Shown piece after piece: positions 23,178-35,359 of a DNA stretch of 64,000 nt (within the stretch, counting starts at the first letter, position 1; the number at the start of each line of letters is the position of its first letter). The notes beneath the pieces were generated by a model that saw only the letters and a program-made list of their open reading frames with translations, was not told the origin of the DNA and did not search any database. Where the stretch lies: NCBI GenBank assembly GCA_037974665.1, contig CM075773.1:17226146-17290145 (forward strand), written 5' to 3'. The DNA comes from Ehretia macrophylla (Eukaryota > Streptophyta > Magnoliopsida > Boraginales > Ehretiaceae). Made by a program: the position numbers and the translations under genes.

Positions 23178-23734
23178 GTCATGTTGAGGGCACAATTCAT
23201 TTATGTGTTAACGGTTCATAGTCCCAGCCTAGAGATATGGCCCATTCAAAAGGCCCAATGGGCTTAACGACAACCCATCCGCTTCAACAACGCAGCATCC
23301 TCGCAAGACGTTATATCGACGCATTGTAGGGTCCTCTAATGTGCTGCGAGTAAGGTTGTGGTCCGTTTAACAGCTCACGACGTACTATCCGGGACGGAAA
23401 AACAGAGCAAGAGAAGAAAAGTGGCCCAAAACTGATGAAAACGTTCGATTTTGAGCTCCGAAAAGGGCAAAGCGAGCTAGCTGGCTGCCCCCGTCGTAGA
23501 GCTCTCGGAGAGCATTACAACGGTATGCTGTGCGCCGCGTAACTCCTTACGGATCAAAAGTTATGGGCACCGGAGCGACGGAGACCTGGTCACAAGCCCT
23601 ACGCCCTCGGTTTGCGGGCCCAGCCTCCACGTGAAGAGAAGTTGTCTTGCCCAAGGTGCCGTGGGATTTGATAATAGAAATGTGGTGGGTAAAGTATCTT
23701 GGCAACCCTAACCGGAGCAAAAAAAATTGAAAAG

Positions 23735-23853
23735 GGGGTGCAACACGAGGACTTCCCAGGGGGTCACCCATCCTAGTACTACTCTCGCCCAAGCACGCTT
23801 AACTTCGGAGTTCTGATGGGTTCCGGTGCATTAGTGCTGGTATGATCGCACCC
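23735..23853 (-). rRNA. 5S rRNA: 5S rRNA gene, unit 36
   Basis: Only U33A. The linker to the terminator is one base short. Its upstream spacer (23950-24055) carries a five-variant haplotype found again above unit 39. Confidence 0.97.
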
Positions 23854-24411
23854 GTCATGTTGAGGGCACAATTCCTTTATGTGTTAACGGTTCACAGTCC
23901 CAGCCTAGAGATATGGCCCATTCAAAAGGCCCAATGGGCTTAACGACAACACATCCGCTTCAACAACGCAGCATCCTCGCAAGACGTGATATCGACACAT
24001 TGTAGGGTCCTCTAATGTTCCGCGAGTAAGGTTGTCGTCCTTTTAACGGCTCACGACGTACGATCCGGGACGGAAAAACATTGTAAAAGAAGAAAAGTGT
24101 CCCGAAACGGATGAAAACGTTCGATTTTGAGCTCCGAAAAGGGCAAAGCGAGCTAGCTGGATGCCCCCGTCGTAGAGCTCTCGGATAGCTTTACAACGGT
24201 ATGCTGTGCGCCGCGTAACTCCTTACAGATCAAAAGTTATGGGCACCGGAGCGACGGAGACCTCGTCACAAGCCCTACGCCCTCGGTTTGCGGGCCCAGC
24301 CTCCACTTGAAGAGAAGTTGTCTTGCCCAAGGTGCCGTGGGATTCGATAATAGAAATGTGGTGGGTAAAGTATCTTGGCAACCCTAACCGGAGCAAAAAA
24401 AATTGAAAAGG

Positions 24412-24530
24412 GGGGTGCAACACGAGGACTTCCCAGGGGGTCACCCTTCCTAGTACTACTCTCGCCCAAGCACGCTTAACTTCGGAGTTCTGATGGGTTC
24501 CGGTGCATTAGTGCTGGTATGATCGCACCC
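24412..24530 (-). rRNA. 5S rRNA: 5S rRNA gene, unit 37
   Basis: U84A (C box) and U33A. Confidence 0.96.
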
Positions 24531-25088
24531 GTCATGTTGAGGGCACAATTCCTTTATGTGTTAACAGTTCACAGTCCCAGCCTAGAGATATGGCCCGTTC
24601 AAAAGGCCCAATTGGCTTAACGACAACCCATCCGCTTCAACAACGCAGCATCCTCGCAAGACGTGATATCGACGCATTGTAGGGTCCTCTAATATGCCGC
24701 GAGTAAGGTTGTGGTCCTTTTAACAGTTCACGACGTACGATCTGGGACGAAAAAACAGAGCAAAAGAAGAAAAGTGGCCCGAAACTAATGAAAACGTTCG
24801 ATTTTGAGCTCCGAAAAGGGCAAAGCGAGCTAGCTAGCTGCCCCCGTCGTAGAGCTCTCAGAGAGCTTTCCAACGGTATGCTGTGCGCCTCGTAACTCCT
24901 TACGGATCAAAAGTTATGGGCACCGGAGCGACAAAGACCTAGTCACAAGCCCTACGCCCTCGGTTTGCGGGCCCAGCCTCCACGTGAAGAGAAGTTGTCT
25001 TGCCCAAGGTGCCGTGGGATTCGATAATAGAAATGTGGTGGGTAAAGTATCTTGGCAACCCTAACGGGAGCAAAAAAAATTGAAAAGT

Positions 25089-25207
25089 AGGGTGCAACAC
25101 AAGGACTTCCCAGGGGGTCACCCATCCTAGTACTACCCTCGTCGAAGCATGCTTAACTTCGGAGATCTGATAGGATCCGGTGCATTAGTGCTGGTATGAT
25201 CGCACCC
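25089..25207 (-). rRNA. 5S rRNA: 5S rRNA gene, unit 38 (highly divergent)
   Basis: Eight changes: C119U, C107U, A71G (IE), G66A, G64C and G58A (A box), A43U and C36U. This is the most mutated gene in the window and a good candidate pseudogene, although length is kept and the flanking spacer is ordinary. Confidence 0.9.
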
Positions 25208-25765
25208 GTCATGTTGAGGGCACAATTCCTTTATGTGTTAACAGTTCACAGTCCCAGCCTAGAGATATGGCCCATTCGAAAGGCCCAATGGGCTTAACGA
25301 TAACCCATCCGCTTCAACAACGCAGCATCCTCGCAAGACGTGATATCGACGCATTGTAGGGTCCTCTAATGTGCAGCGAGTAAGGTTGTCGTCCTTTTAA
25401 CAGCTCACGACATACGATCCGAGACGGAAAAACAGACCAAAAGAAGAAAAGTGGCCCGAAACTGATGAAAACGTTCGATTTTGAGCTCCGAAAAGGGCAC
25501 AGCAAGCGAGCTTGCTGCCCCCATCGTAGAGCTCTCAGAGAGCTTTCCAACGGTATGCTGTGCGCCTCGTAACTCCTTACGGATCAAAAGTTATGGGCAC
25601 CGGAGCGACGGAGACCTGGTCACAAGCCCTACGCCCTCGGTTTGCGGGCCCAGCCTCCACGTGAAGAGAAGTTGTCTTGCCCAAGGTGCCGTGGGATTCG
25701 ATAATAGAAATGTGGTGGGTAAAGTATCTTGGCAACCCTAACCGGAGCAAAAAAAATTGAAAAGG

Positions 25766-25884
25766 GGGGTGCAACACGAGGACTTCCCAGGGGGTCACCC
25801 ATCCTAGTACTACTCTCGCCCAAGCACGCTTAACTTCGGAGTTCTGATGGGTTCCGGTGCATTAGTGCTGGTATGATCGCACCC
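25766..25884 (-). rRNA. 5S rRNA: 5S rRNA gene, unit 39
   Basis: Only U33A. The upstream spacer haplotype (25981-26090) copies that of unit 36. Confidence 0.97.
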
Positions 25885-26442
25885 GTCATGTTGAGGGCAC
25901 AATTCCTTTATGTGTTAACGGTTCACAGTCCCAGCCTAGAGATATGGCCCATTCAAAAGGCCCAATGGGCTTAACGACAACACATCCGATTCAACAACGC
26001 AGCATCCTCGCAAGACGTGATATCGACACATTGTAGGGTCCTCTAATGTTCCGCGAGTAAGGTTGTCGTCCTTTTAACGGCTCACGACGTACGATTCGGG
26101 ACGGAAAAACAGAGCAAAAGAAGAAAAGTAGCCCAAAACTGATGAAAACGTTCGATTTTGTGCTCCAAAAAGGGCACGGCGAGCTAGCTACCTACCCCCG
26201 TCGTAGAGCTCTCGGAGAGCTTTCCAACGGTATGCTGTGCGCCGCGTAACTCCTTACGGATCAAAAGTTATGGGCACCGGAGCGACGGAGACCTGGTCAC
26301 AAGCCCTACGCCCTCGGTTTGCGGGCCCAGCCTCCACGTGAAGAGAAGTTGTCTTGCCCAAGGTGCCGTGGGATTCGATAATAGAAATGTGGTGGGTAAA
26401 GTATCTTGGCAACCCTAACCGGAGCAAAAAAAATTGAAAATG

Positions 26443-26561
26443 GGGGTGCAACACGAGGACCTCCCAAGGGGTCACCCATCCTAGTACTACTCTCGCCCAA
26501 GCACGCTTAACTTCAGAGTTCTGATGGGATCCGGTGCATTAGTGCTGGTATGATCGCACCC
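26443..26561 (-). rRNA. 5S rRNA: 5S rRNA gene, unit 40
   Basis: A101G, C95U (C box) and C47U. A101G is shared with unit 41. Confidence 0.96.
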
Positions 26562-27118
26562 GTCATGTTGAGGGCACAATTCCTTTATGTGTTAACAGTT
26601 CACAGTCCCAGCCTAGAGATATGGCCCATTCAAAAGGCCCAATGGGCTTAACGATAACCCATCCGCTTCAACAACGCAGCATCCTCGCAAGACGTGATAT
26701 CGACGCATTGTAGGGTCCTCTAATGTGCCGCGAGTAAGGTTGTCGTCCTTTTAACAGCTCACGACGTACGATCCGAGACGGAAAAACAGAGCAAAAGAAG
26801 AAAAGTGGCCCGAAACTGATGAAAACGTTCGATTTTGAGCTCCGAAAAGGGCACAGCGTGCTAGCTTGCTGCCCCCGTCGTAGAGCTCTCAGAGAGCTTT
26901 CCAACGGTATGCTGTGCGCCTCGTAACTCCTTACGGATCAAAAGTTATGGGCACCGGAGCGACGGAGACCTGGTCACAAGCCCTACGCCCTCGGTTTGCG
27001 GGCCCAGCCTCCACGTGAAGAGAAGTTGTCTTGCCCAAGGTGCCGTGGGATTCGATAATAGAAATGTGGTGGGTAAAGTATCTTGGCAACCCTAACCGGA
27101 GCAAAAAAAATTGAAAAG

Positions 27119-27237
27119 GGGGAGCAACACGAGGACCTCCAAGGGGGTCACCCATCCTAGTACTACTCTCGCCGAAGCACGTTAAACTTCAGAGTTCTGA
27201 TGGGATCCGGTGCATTAGTGCTGGTATGATCGCACCC
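27119..27237 (-). rRNA. 5S rRNA: 5S rRNA gene, unit 41 (divergent)
   Basis: Seven changes: A115U, A101G, G97U (C box), G64C, G56A and A54U (A box), C47U. Its upstream spacer is also unusually mutated (27281-27345). It is a probable silent copy. Confidence 0.91.
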
Positions 27238-27795
27238 GTCTTGTTGAGGGCACAATTCCTTTATGTGTTAACGATTCACAGTCCCAACTTAGAGATATGG
27301 CCCATACCAAAAGCGCAATGCGCCTAACGACACCCCATCCGCTTCAGCAACGCAGCATCCTCGCAGGACCTGATATCGACACATTGTAGGGTTCTCTAAT
27401 GTGCCGCGAGTAAGGTTGTCGTCCTTTTAACAGCTCACGACGTTCGATCCGGGACGAAAAAACAGAGCGAAAGAAGAAAATTGGCCCGAAACTGATGAAA
27501 ACGTTCGATTTTGAGCTCCGAAAAGGGAACAACGAGCTAGCTAGCTGCCCCCATCGTAGAGCTCTCAGAGAGCTTTCCAACGGTATGCTGTGCGCCTCGT
27601 AACTCCTTACGGATCAAAAGTTATCGGCACCGGAGCAACGGAGACCTGGTCACAAGCCCTACGCCCTCGGTTTGCGGGCCCAGCCTCCAAGTGAAGAGAA
27701 GTTGTCTTGCCCAAGGTGCCGTGGGATTCGATAATAGAAATGTGGGGGGGAAAATATCTTTGCAAACCTAACCGAGACAAAAAAAATTGAAAAAG

Positions 27796-27914
27796 GGGGT
27801 GCAAAACGAGGACTACCCAGGGGGTCACCCTTCCTAGTACTACTCTCGCCCAAGCACGCTTAACTTCAGAGTTCTGATGGGATCCGGTGCATTAGTGCTG
27901 GTATGATCGCACCC
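27796..27914 (-). rRNA. 5S rRNA: 5S rRNA gene, unit 42
   Basis: G110U, A100U, U84A (C box) and C47U. The downstream spacer near 27745-27780 also has several changes. Confidence 0.94.
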
Positions 27915-28472
27915 GTCATGTTGAGGGCACAATTCCTTTATGTGTTAACGGTTCCCAGTCCCAGCCTAGAGATATGGCCCATTCAAAAGGCCCAATGGGC
28001 TTAACGACAACCCATCCGCTTCAACAACGCAGCATCCTCGCAAGACGTGATATCGACGCATTGTAGGGTCCTCTAATGTGCCGCGAGTAAGGTTGTCGTC
28101 CTTTTAACAGCTCACGACGTACGATCCGGGATGGAAAAACAGAGCAAAAGAAGAAAAGTGGCCCGAACCTGATGAAACCGTTCGATTTTGAGCTCCGAAA
28201 AGGGCACTCCGAGCTAGCTTGCTGCCCCCGTCGTAGAGCTCTCAGAGAGCTTTCCAACGGTATGCTGTGCGCCTCGTAACTCCTTACGGATCAAAAGTTA
28301 TGGGCACCGCAGCGAGGCACCCCTGGCCACAGGCCCTACGCCCTCGGTCTGCGGGCCCAGCCTCCCCGTGAAAAGAAATTGTCTTGCCCACGGTGACGTG
28401 GAATTCGATAATAGAAATGTGGTGGGTAAAGTATCTTGGCAACCCTAACTGGAGCAAAAAAAATTGAAAATG

Positions 28473-28591
28473 GGGGTGCAACACGAGGACTTCCCAGGGG
28501 GTCACCCATCCTAGTACTACTCTCGCCCAAGCACGCTTAACTTCGGAGTTCTGATGGGATCCGGTGCATTAGTGCTGGTATGATCGCACCC
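28473..28591 (-). rRNA. 5S rRNA: 5S rRNA gene, unit 43 (consensus)
   Basis: All 119 positions match consensus, although the spacer just downstream (28306-28410) is the most mutated spacer segment seen. Confidence 0.98.
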
Positions 28592-29149
28592 GTCATGTTG
28601 AGGGCACAATTCCTTTATGTGTTAACGGTTCACAGTCCCAGCCTAGTGATATGGCCCATTCAAAAGGCCCAATGGGCTTAACGACAACCCATCCGCTTCA
28701 ACAACGCAGCATCCTCGCAAGACGTGATATCGACGCATTGTAGGGTCCTCTAATGTGCTGCGAGTAAGGTTGTCATCCTTTTAACAGCTCACGACGTACG
28801 ATCCGGGACGAAAAAACAGAGCAAAAGAAGAAAAGTGGTCCGAAACTGATGAAAACGTTCGATTTTGAGCTCAAAAAAGGGCAAAGTGAGCTAGCTGGCT
28901 GCCCCCGTCGTAGAGCTCTCGAAGAGCTTTACAATGGTATGATGTGCGCCGCGTAACTCCTTACGGATCAAAAGTTATAGGCACCGGAGCGACGGGGACC
29001 TGGTCACAAGCCCTACGCCCTCGGTTTGCGGGCCCAGCCTCCACGTGAAGAGAAGTTGTCTTGCCCAAGGTGCCGTGGGATTCGATAATAGAAATGTGGT
29101 GGGTAAAGTATCTTGGCAAACCTAACCGGAGCAAAAAAAATTCAAAAGG

Positions 29150-29268
29150 GGGGTGCAACACGAGGACTTCCCAGGGGGTCACCCATCCTAGTACCACTCT
29201 CGCCCAAGCACGCTTAACTTCGGAGTTCTGGTGGGATCCGGTGCATTAGTGCTGGTATGATCGCACCC
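29150..29268 (-). rRNA. 5S rRNA: 5S rRNA gene, unit 44
   Basis: A74G and U38C. U38C and neighbouring spacer changes (GGCAAACC, TTCAAAAGG) are shared with unit 47, three units away. Confidence 0.97.
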
Positions 29269-29825
29269 GTCATGTTGAGGGCACAATTCCTTTATGTGTT
29301 AACGGTTCACAGTCCCAGCCTAGAGATATGGCCCATTCAAAAGGCCCAATGGGCTTAACGATAACCCATCCGCTTCAACAACGCAGCATCCTCGCAAGAC
29401 GTGATATCGACGCATTGTAGGGTCCTCTAATGTGCCGCGAGTAAGGTTGTCGTCCTTTTAACAACTCACGACGTACGATCCGGGACGGAAAAACTGAGCA
29501 AAAGAAGAAAAGTGGCCCGAAACTGAAGAAAACGTTCGATTTTGAGCTCCGAAAAGGGCACAACAAGCTAGCTAGCTGCCCCCGTCGTAGAGCTCTCAGA
29601 GAGCTTTCCAACGGTATGCTGTGCGCCTCGTACCTCCTTACGGATCAAAAGTTATGGGCACCGGAGCGACGGAGATCTAGTCACAAGCCCTACGCTCTCG
29701 GTTTGCGGGCCCAGCCTCCCCGTGAAGAGAAGTTGTCTGCCCAAGGTGCCGTGGGATTCGAAAATAGAAATGTGGTGGGTAATGTATCTTGGCAACCCTA
29801 ACCGGAGCAAAAAAAATTGAAAAGG

Positions 29826-29944
29826 GGGGTGCAACACGAGGACTTCCCAGGGGGTCAACCATCCTAGTACTACCCTCGCCCAAGCACGCTTAACTTCGGA
29901 GTTCTGATGGGATCCGGTGCATTAGTGCTGGTATGATCGCACCC
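29826..29944 (-). rRNA. 5S rRNA: 5S rRNA gene, unit 45
   Basis: G87U (C box) and A71G (IE). One base is missing in the downstream spacer near 29740, so the step is 676 bp. Confidence 0.95.
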
Positions 29945-30502
29945 GTCATGTTGAGGGCACAATTCCTTTATGTGTTAAAGGTTCACAGTCCCAACCTAGA
30001 GATATGGCCCATTCAAAAGGCCCAATGGGCTTAACGACAACCCATCCGCTTCAACAACGCAGCATCCTCGCAAGACGTGATATCGACGCATTGTAGGGTC
30101 CTCTAATGTGCCGCGAGTAAGGTTGTCGTCCTTTTAACAGCTCACGACGTACGATCCGGGACGGTAAAACAGACCAAAAGAAGAAAAGTGGCCCGAAACT
30201 GATGAAAACGTTAGATTTTGAGCTCCGAAAAGGGCAAAGCAAACTTGCTTGCTGCCCCCGTCGTAGAGCTCTCAGAGAGCTTTCCAACGGTATGCTGTGC
30301 GCCTCGTAACTCCTTACGGATCAAAAGTTATGGGCACCGGAGCGACGGGGACCTGGTCACAAGCCCTACGCCCTCGGTTTGCGGGCCCAGCCTCCACGTG
30401 AAGAGAAGTTATCTTGCCCAAGGTGCCGTGGGATTCGATAATAGAAATGTGGTGGGTAAAGTATCTTGGCAACCCTAACGGGAGCAAAAAAAATTGAAAA
30501 GG

Positions 30503-30621
30503 GGGGTGCAACACGAGGACTTCCCAGGGGGTCACCCATCCTAGTACTACTCTCGCCCAAGCACGCTTAACTTCGGAGTTCTGATGGGATCCGGTGCATT
30601 AGTACTGGTATGATCGCACCC
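30503..30621 (-). rRNA. 5S rRNA: 5S rRNA gene, unit 46
   Basis: Only C18U, outside the boxes. Confidence 0.97.
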
Positions 30622-31179
30622 GTCATGTTGAGGGCACAATTCCTTTATGTGTTAACGGTTCACAGTCCCAGCCTAGAGATATGGCCCATTCAAAAGGCCC
30701 AATGGGCTTAACGACAACCCATCCGCTTCAACAACGCAGCATCCTCGCAAGACGTGATATCGACGCATTGTAGGGTCCTCTAATGTGCCGCGAGTAGGGT
30801 TGTCGTTCTTTTAACAGCTCACGACGTACGATCCGGGACGAAAAAATAGAGCAAAAGAAGAAAAGTGGCCCGAAACTGATGAAAACGTTCGATTTTGAGC
30901 TCCAAAAAGGGTAAAGTGAGCTAGCTGGCTTCCCCCGTCGTAGATCTCTTGAAGATCTTTACAACGGTATGCTGTACGCTGCGTAACTCCTTACGTATCA
31001 AAAGTTATGGGCACCGGAGCGACGAAGACCTGGTCACAGGCCCTACGCCCTCGGTTTGCGGGCCCAGCCTCCACGTGAAGAGAAGTTGTCTTGCCCAAGG
31101 TGCCGTGGGATTCGATAATAGAAATGTGGTGGGTAAAGTATCTTGGCAAACCTAACCGGAGCAAAAAAAATTCAAAAGG

Positions 31180-31298
31180 GGGGTGCAACACGAGGACTTC
31201 CCAGGGGGTCACCCATCCTAGTACTACTCTCGCCCAAGCACGCTTAACTTCGGAGTTCTGGTGGGATCCGGTGCATTAGTGCTGGTATGATCGCACCC
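31180..31298 (-). rRNA. 5S rRNA: 5S rRNA gene, unit 47
   Basis: Only U38C, with the same flanking spacer variants as unit 44. Confidence 0.98.
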
Positions 31299-31856
31299 GT
31301 CATGTTGAGGGCACAATTCCTTTATGTGTTAACGGTTCACAGTCCCAGCCTAGAGATATGGCCCATTCAAAAGGCCCAATGGGCTTAACGACAACCCATC
31401 CGATTCAACAACGCAGCATCCTCGCAAGACGTGATATCGACGCATTGTAGGGTCCTCTAATGTGCCGCGAGTAAGGTTGTCGTCCTTTTAACAGCTCACG
31501 ACGTACGATCCGGGATGAAAAAATAGAGCAAAAGAAGAAAAGTAGCCCGAAACTGATGAAAACGTTCGATTTTGAGCTCCGAAAAGGGCACGGCGAGCTA
31601 GCTACCTGCCCCCGTCGTAGAGCTCTCGGAGTGCTTTCCAACGGTATGCTGTGCGCCGCGTAACTCCTTACGGATCAAAAGTAATAGGCACCGGAGCGAC
31701 GGAGACCTGGTCACAAGCCCTACGCCCTCAGTTTGCGGGCCCAGCCTCCACTTGAAGAGAAGTTGTCTTGCCCAAGGTGCCGTGGGATTCGATAATACAA
31801 ATGTGGTGGGGAAAGTATCTTGGCAACCCTAACCGGAGCAAAAAAAATTGAAATGG

Positions 31857-31975
31857 GGGGTGCAACACGAGGACTTCCCAGGGGGTCACCCATCCTAGTA
31901 CTACTCTCGCCCAAGCACGCTTAACTTCGGAGTTCTGATGGGATCCGGTGCATTAGTGCTGGTATGATTGCACCC
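31857..31975 (-). rRNA. 5S rRNA: 5S rRNA gene, unit 48
   Basis: Only G7A, next to helix I; also seen in units 89 and 95. Confidence 0.97.
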
Positions 31976-32533
31976 GTCATGTTGAGGGCAGAATTCCTTT
32001 ATGTGTTAACAGTTCATAGTCCCAGCCTAGAGATATGGCCCATTCAAAAGGCCCAATGGGCTTAACGACAACTCATCCGCTTCAACAACGCAGCATCCTC
32101 GCAAGACGTGATATCGACGCATTGTAGGGTCCTCTAATGTGCCGCGAGTAAAGTTGTCGTCCTTTTAACAGCTCACGACGTACGATCCGGGACGAAAAAA
32201 CAGAGCAAAAGAAGAAAAGTGGCCCGACACTGATGAAAACGTTCGATTTTGAGCTCCGAAAAGGGCAAAGCAAGCTAGCTAGCTGCCACCGTCGTAGAGC
32301 TCTCAGAGAGCTTTCCAACGGTATGCTGTGCGCCTCGTAACTCCTTACGGATCAAAAGTTATGGGCACCGGAGCGACGGAGACCTAGTCACAAGCCCTAT
32401 GCCCTCGGTTTGCGGGCCCAGCCTCCCCGTGAAGAGAAGTTGTCTTGCCCAAGGTGCCGTGGGATTCGATAATAGAAATGTGGTGGGTAAAGTATCTTGC
32501 CAACCCTAACCGGAGCAAAATAAATTGAAAAGG

Positions 32534-32652
32534 GGGGTGCAACACGAGGACTTCCCAGGGGGTCACCCATCCTAGTACTACCCTCGCCCAAGCACGCTTA
32601 ACTTCGCAGTTCTGATGGGATCCGGTGCATTAGTGCTGGTATGATCGCACCC
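32534..32652 (-). rRNA. 5S rRNA: 5S rRNA gene, unit 49
   Basis: A71G (IE) and C46G. The distal T-run is broken by an A (plus strand AAAATAAATTG near 32517), leaving the proximal TTTT as the main stop. Confidence 0.96.
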
Positions 32653-33208
32653 GTCATGTTGAGGGCACAATTCCTTTATGTGTTAACAGTTCACAGTCCC
32701 AGCCTAGAGATATGGCCCATTCAAAAGGCCCAATGGGCATAACGATAACCCATCCGCTTCAACAACGCAGCATCCTCGCAAGACGTGATATCGATGCATT
32801 GTAGGGTCCTCTAATGTGCCGCGAGTAAGGTTGTCTCCTTTTAACAGCTCACGACGTACGATCCGGGACGGAAAAACATAGCAAAAGTAGAAAAGTGGCC
32901 CGAAACTGATGAAAACGTTCGATTTTGAGCTCCGAAAAGGGCACAGCATGCTGGCTTGCTGCACTGGTCGTAGAGCTCTCAGAGAGCTTTCGAACGGTAT
33001 GCTGTGCGCCTCGTAACTCCTTACGGATCAAAAGTTATGGGCACAGGAGCGACGGAGACCTGGCCACAAGCCCTGCACCCTCGGTTGGGGGCCCACCCTC
33101 CCCGTGAAGAGAAGTTGTCTTGCCCAAGGTGCCGTGGGATTCGATAATAGAAATGTGGTGGGTAAAGTATCTTGGCAACCCTAACCGGAGCAAAAAAAAT
33201 TGAAAAGG

Positions 33209-33327
33209 GGGGTGCAAGACGAGGACTTCCCAGGGGGTCACCCATCCTAGTACTACTCTCGCCCAAGCACGCTTAACTTCGGAGTTCTGATGGGATCCGG
33301 TGCATTAGTGCTGGTATGATCGCACCC
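33209..33327 (-). rRNA. 5S rRNA: 5S rRNA gene, unit 50
   Basis: Only G110C. The spacer below it (33060-33105) has a cluster of changes and lost bases that give a 675-bp step. Confidence 0.96.
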
Positions 33328-33886
33328 GTCATGTTGAGGGCACAATTCCTTTATGTGTTAACGGTTCACAGTCCCAGCCTAAAGATATGGCCCATTCAAA
33401 AGGCCCAATGGGCTTAACGACAACCCATCCGCTTCAACAACGCAGCATCCTCGCAAGACGTGATATCGACGCATTGTAGGGTCCTCTAATGTTCCGCGAA
33501 CAAGGTTGTCGTCCTTTTAACAGCTCACGACGTACGATACGGGACGGAAAAACAGAGCAAAAGAAGAAAAGTGGCCCGAAACTGATGAAAACGTTCGATT
33601 TTGAGCTCCGAAAAGGGCAAAGCAAGCTAGCTTGCTGCCCCAGTCGTAGAGCTCTCAGAGAACTTTCCAACGATATGCTGTGCGCCGGGTAACTCCTTAC
33701 GGATCAAAAGTTATGTGCACCGGAGCGACGGAGACCTGGTCACAAGCCCTACGCCCTCGGTTTGCGGGCCCAACCTCCACGTGAAGAGAAGTTGTCTTGC
33801 CCAAGGTGCCGTGGGATTCGATAATAGAAATGTGGTGGGTAAAGTATCTTGGCAACCCTAACCGGAGCAAAAAAAATTGAAAATGG

Positions 33887-34005
33887 GGGGTGCAACACGA
33901 GGACTTCCCAGGGGGTCACCCATCCTAGTACTACTCTCGCCCAAGCACGCTTAACTTCGGAGTTCTGATGGGATCCGGTGCATTAGTGCTGATATGATCG
34001 CACCC
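33887..34005 (-). rRNA. 5S rRNA: 5S rRNA gene, unit 51
   Basis: Only C14U. One extra base in the terminator linker (AAATGGGGGG near 33881-33890) gives a 678-bp step. Confidence 0.97.
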
Positions 34006-34563
34006 GTCATGTTGAGGGCACAATTCCTTTATGTGTTAACGGTTCACAGTCCCAGCCTAGAGATATGGCCCATTCAAAAGGCCCAATGGGCTTAACGACA
34101 ACCCATCCGCTTCAACAACGCAGCATCCTCGCAAGACGTGATATCGACGCATTGTAGGGTCCTCTAATGTGCCGCGAGTAAGGTTGTCGTCCTTTTAACA
34201 GCTCACGACGTACGATCCGGGACGAAAAAACAGAGCGAAAGAAGGAAAGTGGCCCGAAACTGATGAAAACGTTCGATTTTGAGATCCGAAAAGGGTACAG
34301 CGAGCTAGCTTGCTGCCCCCGTCGTAGAGCTCTCAGAGTGCTTTCCAACGGTATGCTGTGCACCTCGTAACTCCTTATGAATCAAAAGTTATGGGCACCG
34401 GAGCGACGGAGACCTGGTCACAAGCCCTACGCCCTCGGTTTGCGGGCCCAGCCTCCAAGTGAAGAGAAGTTGTCTTGCCCAAGGTGCCGTGGGATTCGAT
34501 AATAGAAATGTGGTGGGTAAAGTATCTTGGCAACCCTAACCGGAGCAAAAAAAATTGAAAAAG

Positions 34564-34682
34564 GGGGTGCAACACGAGGACTTCCCAGGGGGTCACCCAT
34601 CCTAGTACTACTCTCGCCCAAGCACGCTTAACTTCGGAGTTCTGATGGGATCCGGTGCATTAGTGCTGGTATGATCGCACCC
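34564..34682 (-). rRNA. 5S rRNA: 5S rRNA gene, unit 52 (consensus, type A)
   Basis: Identical to consensus. It opens the first higher-order block. Its upstream spacer has the TGTGTTCACGG change at about -35, near the TATA-like element. Confidence 0.99.
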
Positions 34683-35240
34683 GTCATGTTGAGGGCACAA
34701 TTCCTTTATGTGTTCACGGTTCACAGTCCCAGCCTAGAGATATGGCCCATTCAAAAGGCCCAATGGGCTTAACGACAACCCATCCGCTTCAACAACGCAG
34801 CATCCTCGTAAGACGTGATATCGACGCATTGTAGGGTCCTTTAATGTGCCTCGAGTAAGGTTATCGTCCTTTTAACACCTCACGACGTACGATCCGGGAT
34901 GGAAAAATAGAGCAAAAAAAGAAAAGTGTCCCAAAACTGATGAAAACGTTCGATTTTGAGCTCCGAAAAGGGCAAAGCGAGCTAGATGGTTGCCCCCGTC
35001 GTAGAGCTCTCAGAGAGCTTTCCAACGGTATGCTGTGCGCCTCGTAACTCCTTACGGATCAAAAGTTATGGACACCGGAGCGACGGAGACCTGGTGACAA
35101 GCCCTACGCCCTCGGTTTGCGGGCCCAGCCTCCACGTGAAGAGAAGTTGTCTTGCCCAAGGTGCCATGGGATTCGATAATAGAAATGTGGTGGGTAAAGT
35201 ATCTTGGCAACCCTAACCGGAGCAAAAAAAATTGAAAAGG

Positions 35241-35359
35241 GGGGTACAACACGAGGACTTCCCAGGGGGTCACCCATCCTAGTACTACTCTCGCCCAAGC
35301 ACGCTTAACTTCGGAGTTCTGATGGGATCCGGTGCATTAGTGCTGGTATGATCGCACCC
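35241..35359 (-). rRNA. 5S rRNA: 5S rRNA gene, unit 53 (type B)
   Basis: Only C114U, breaking one helix I pair; it is the type B mark shared with units 61 and 65 (and 62, 67). Confidence 0.97.
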
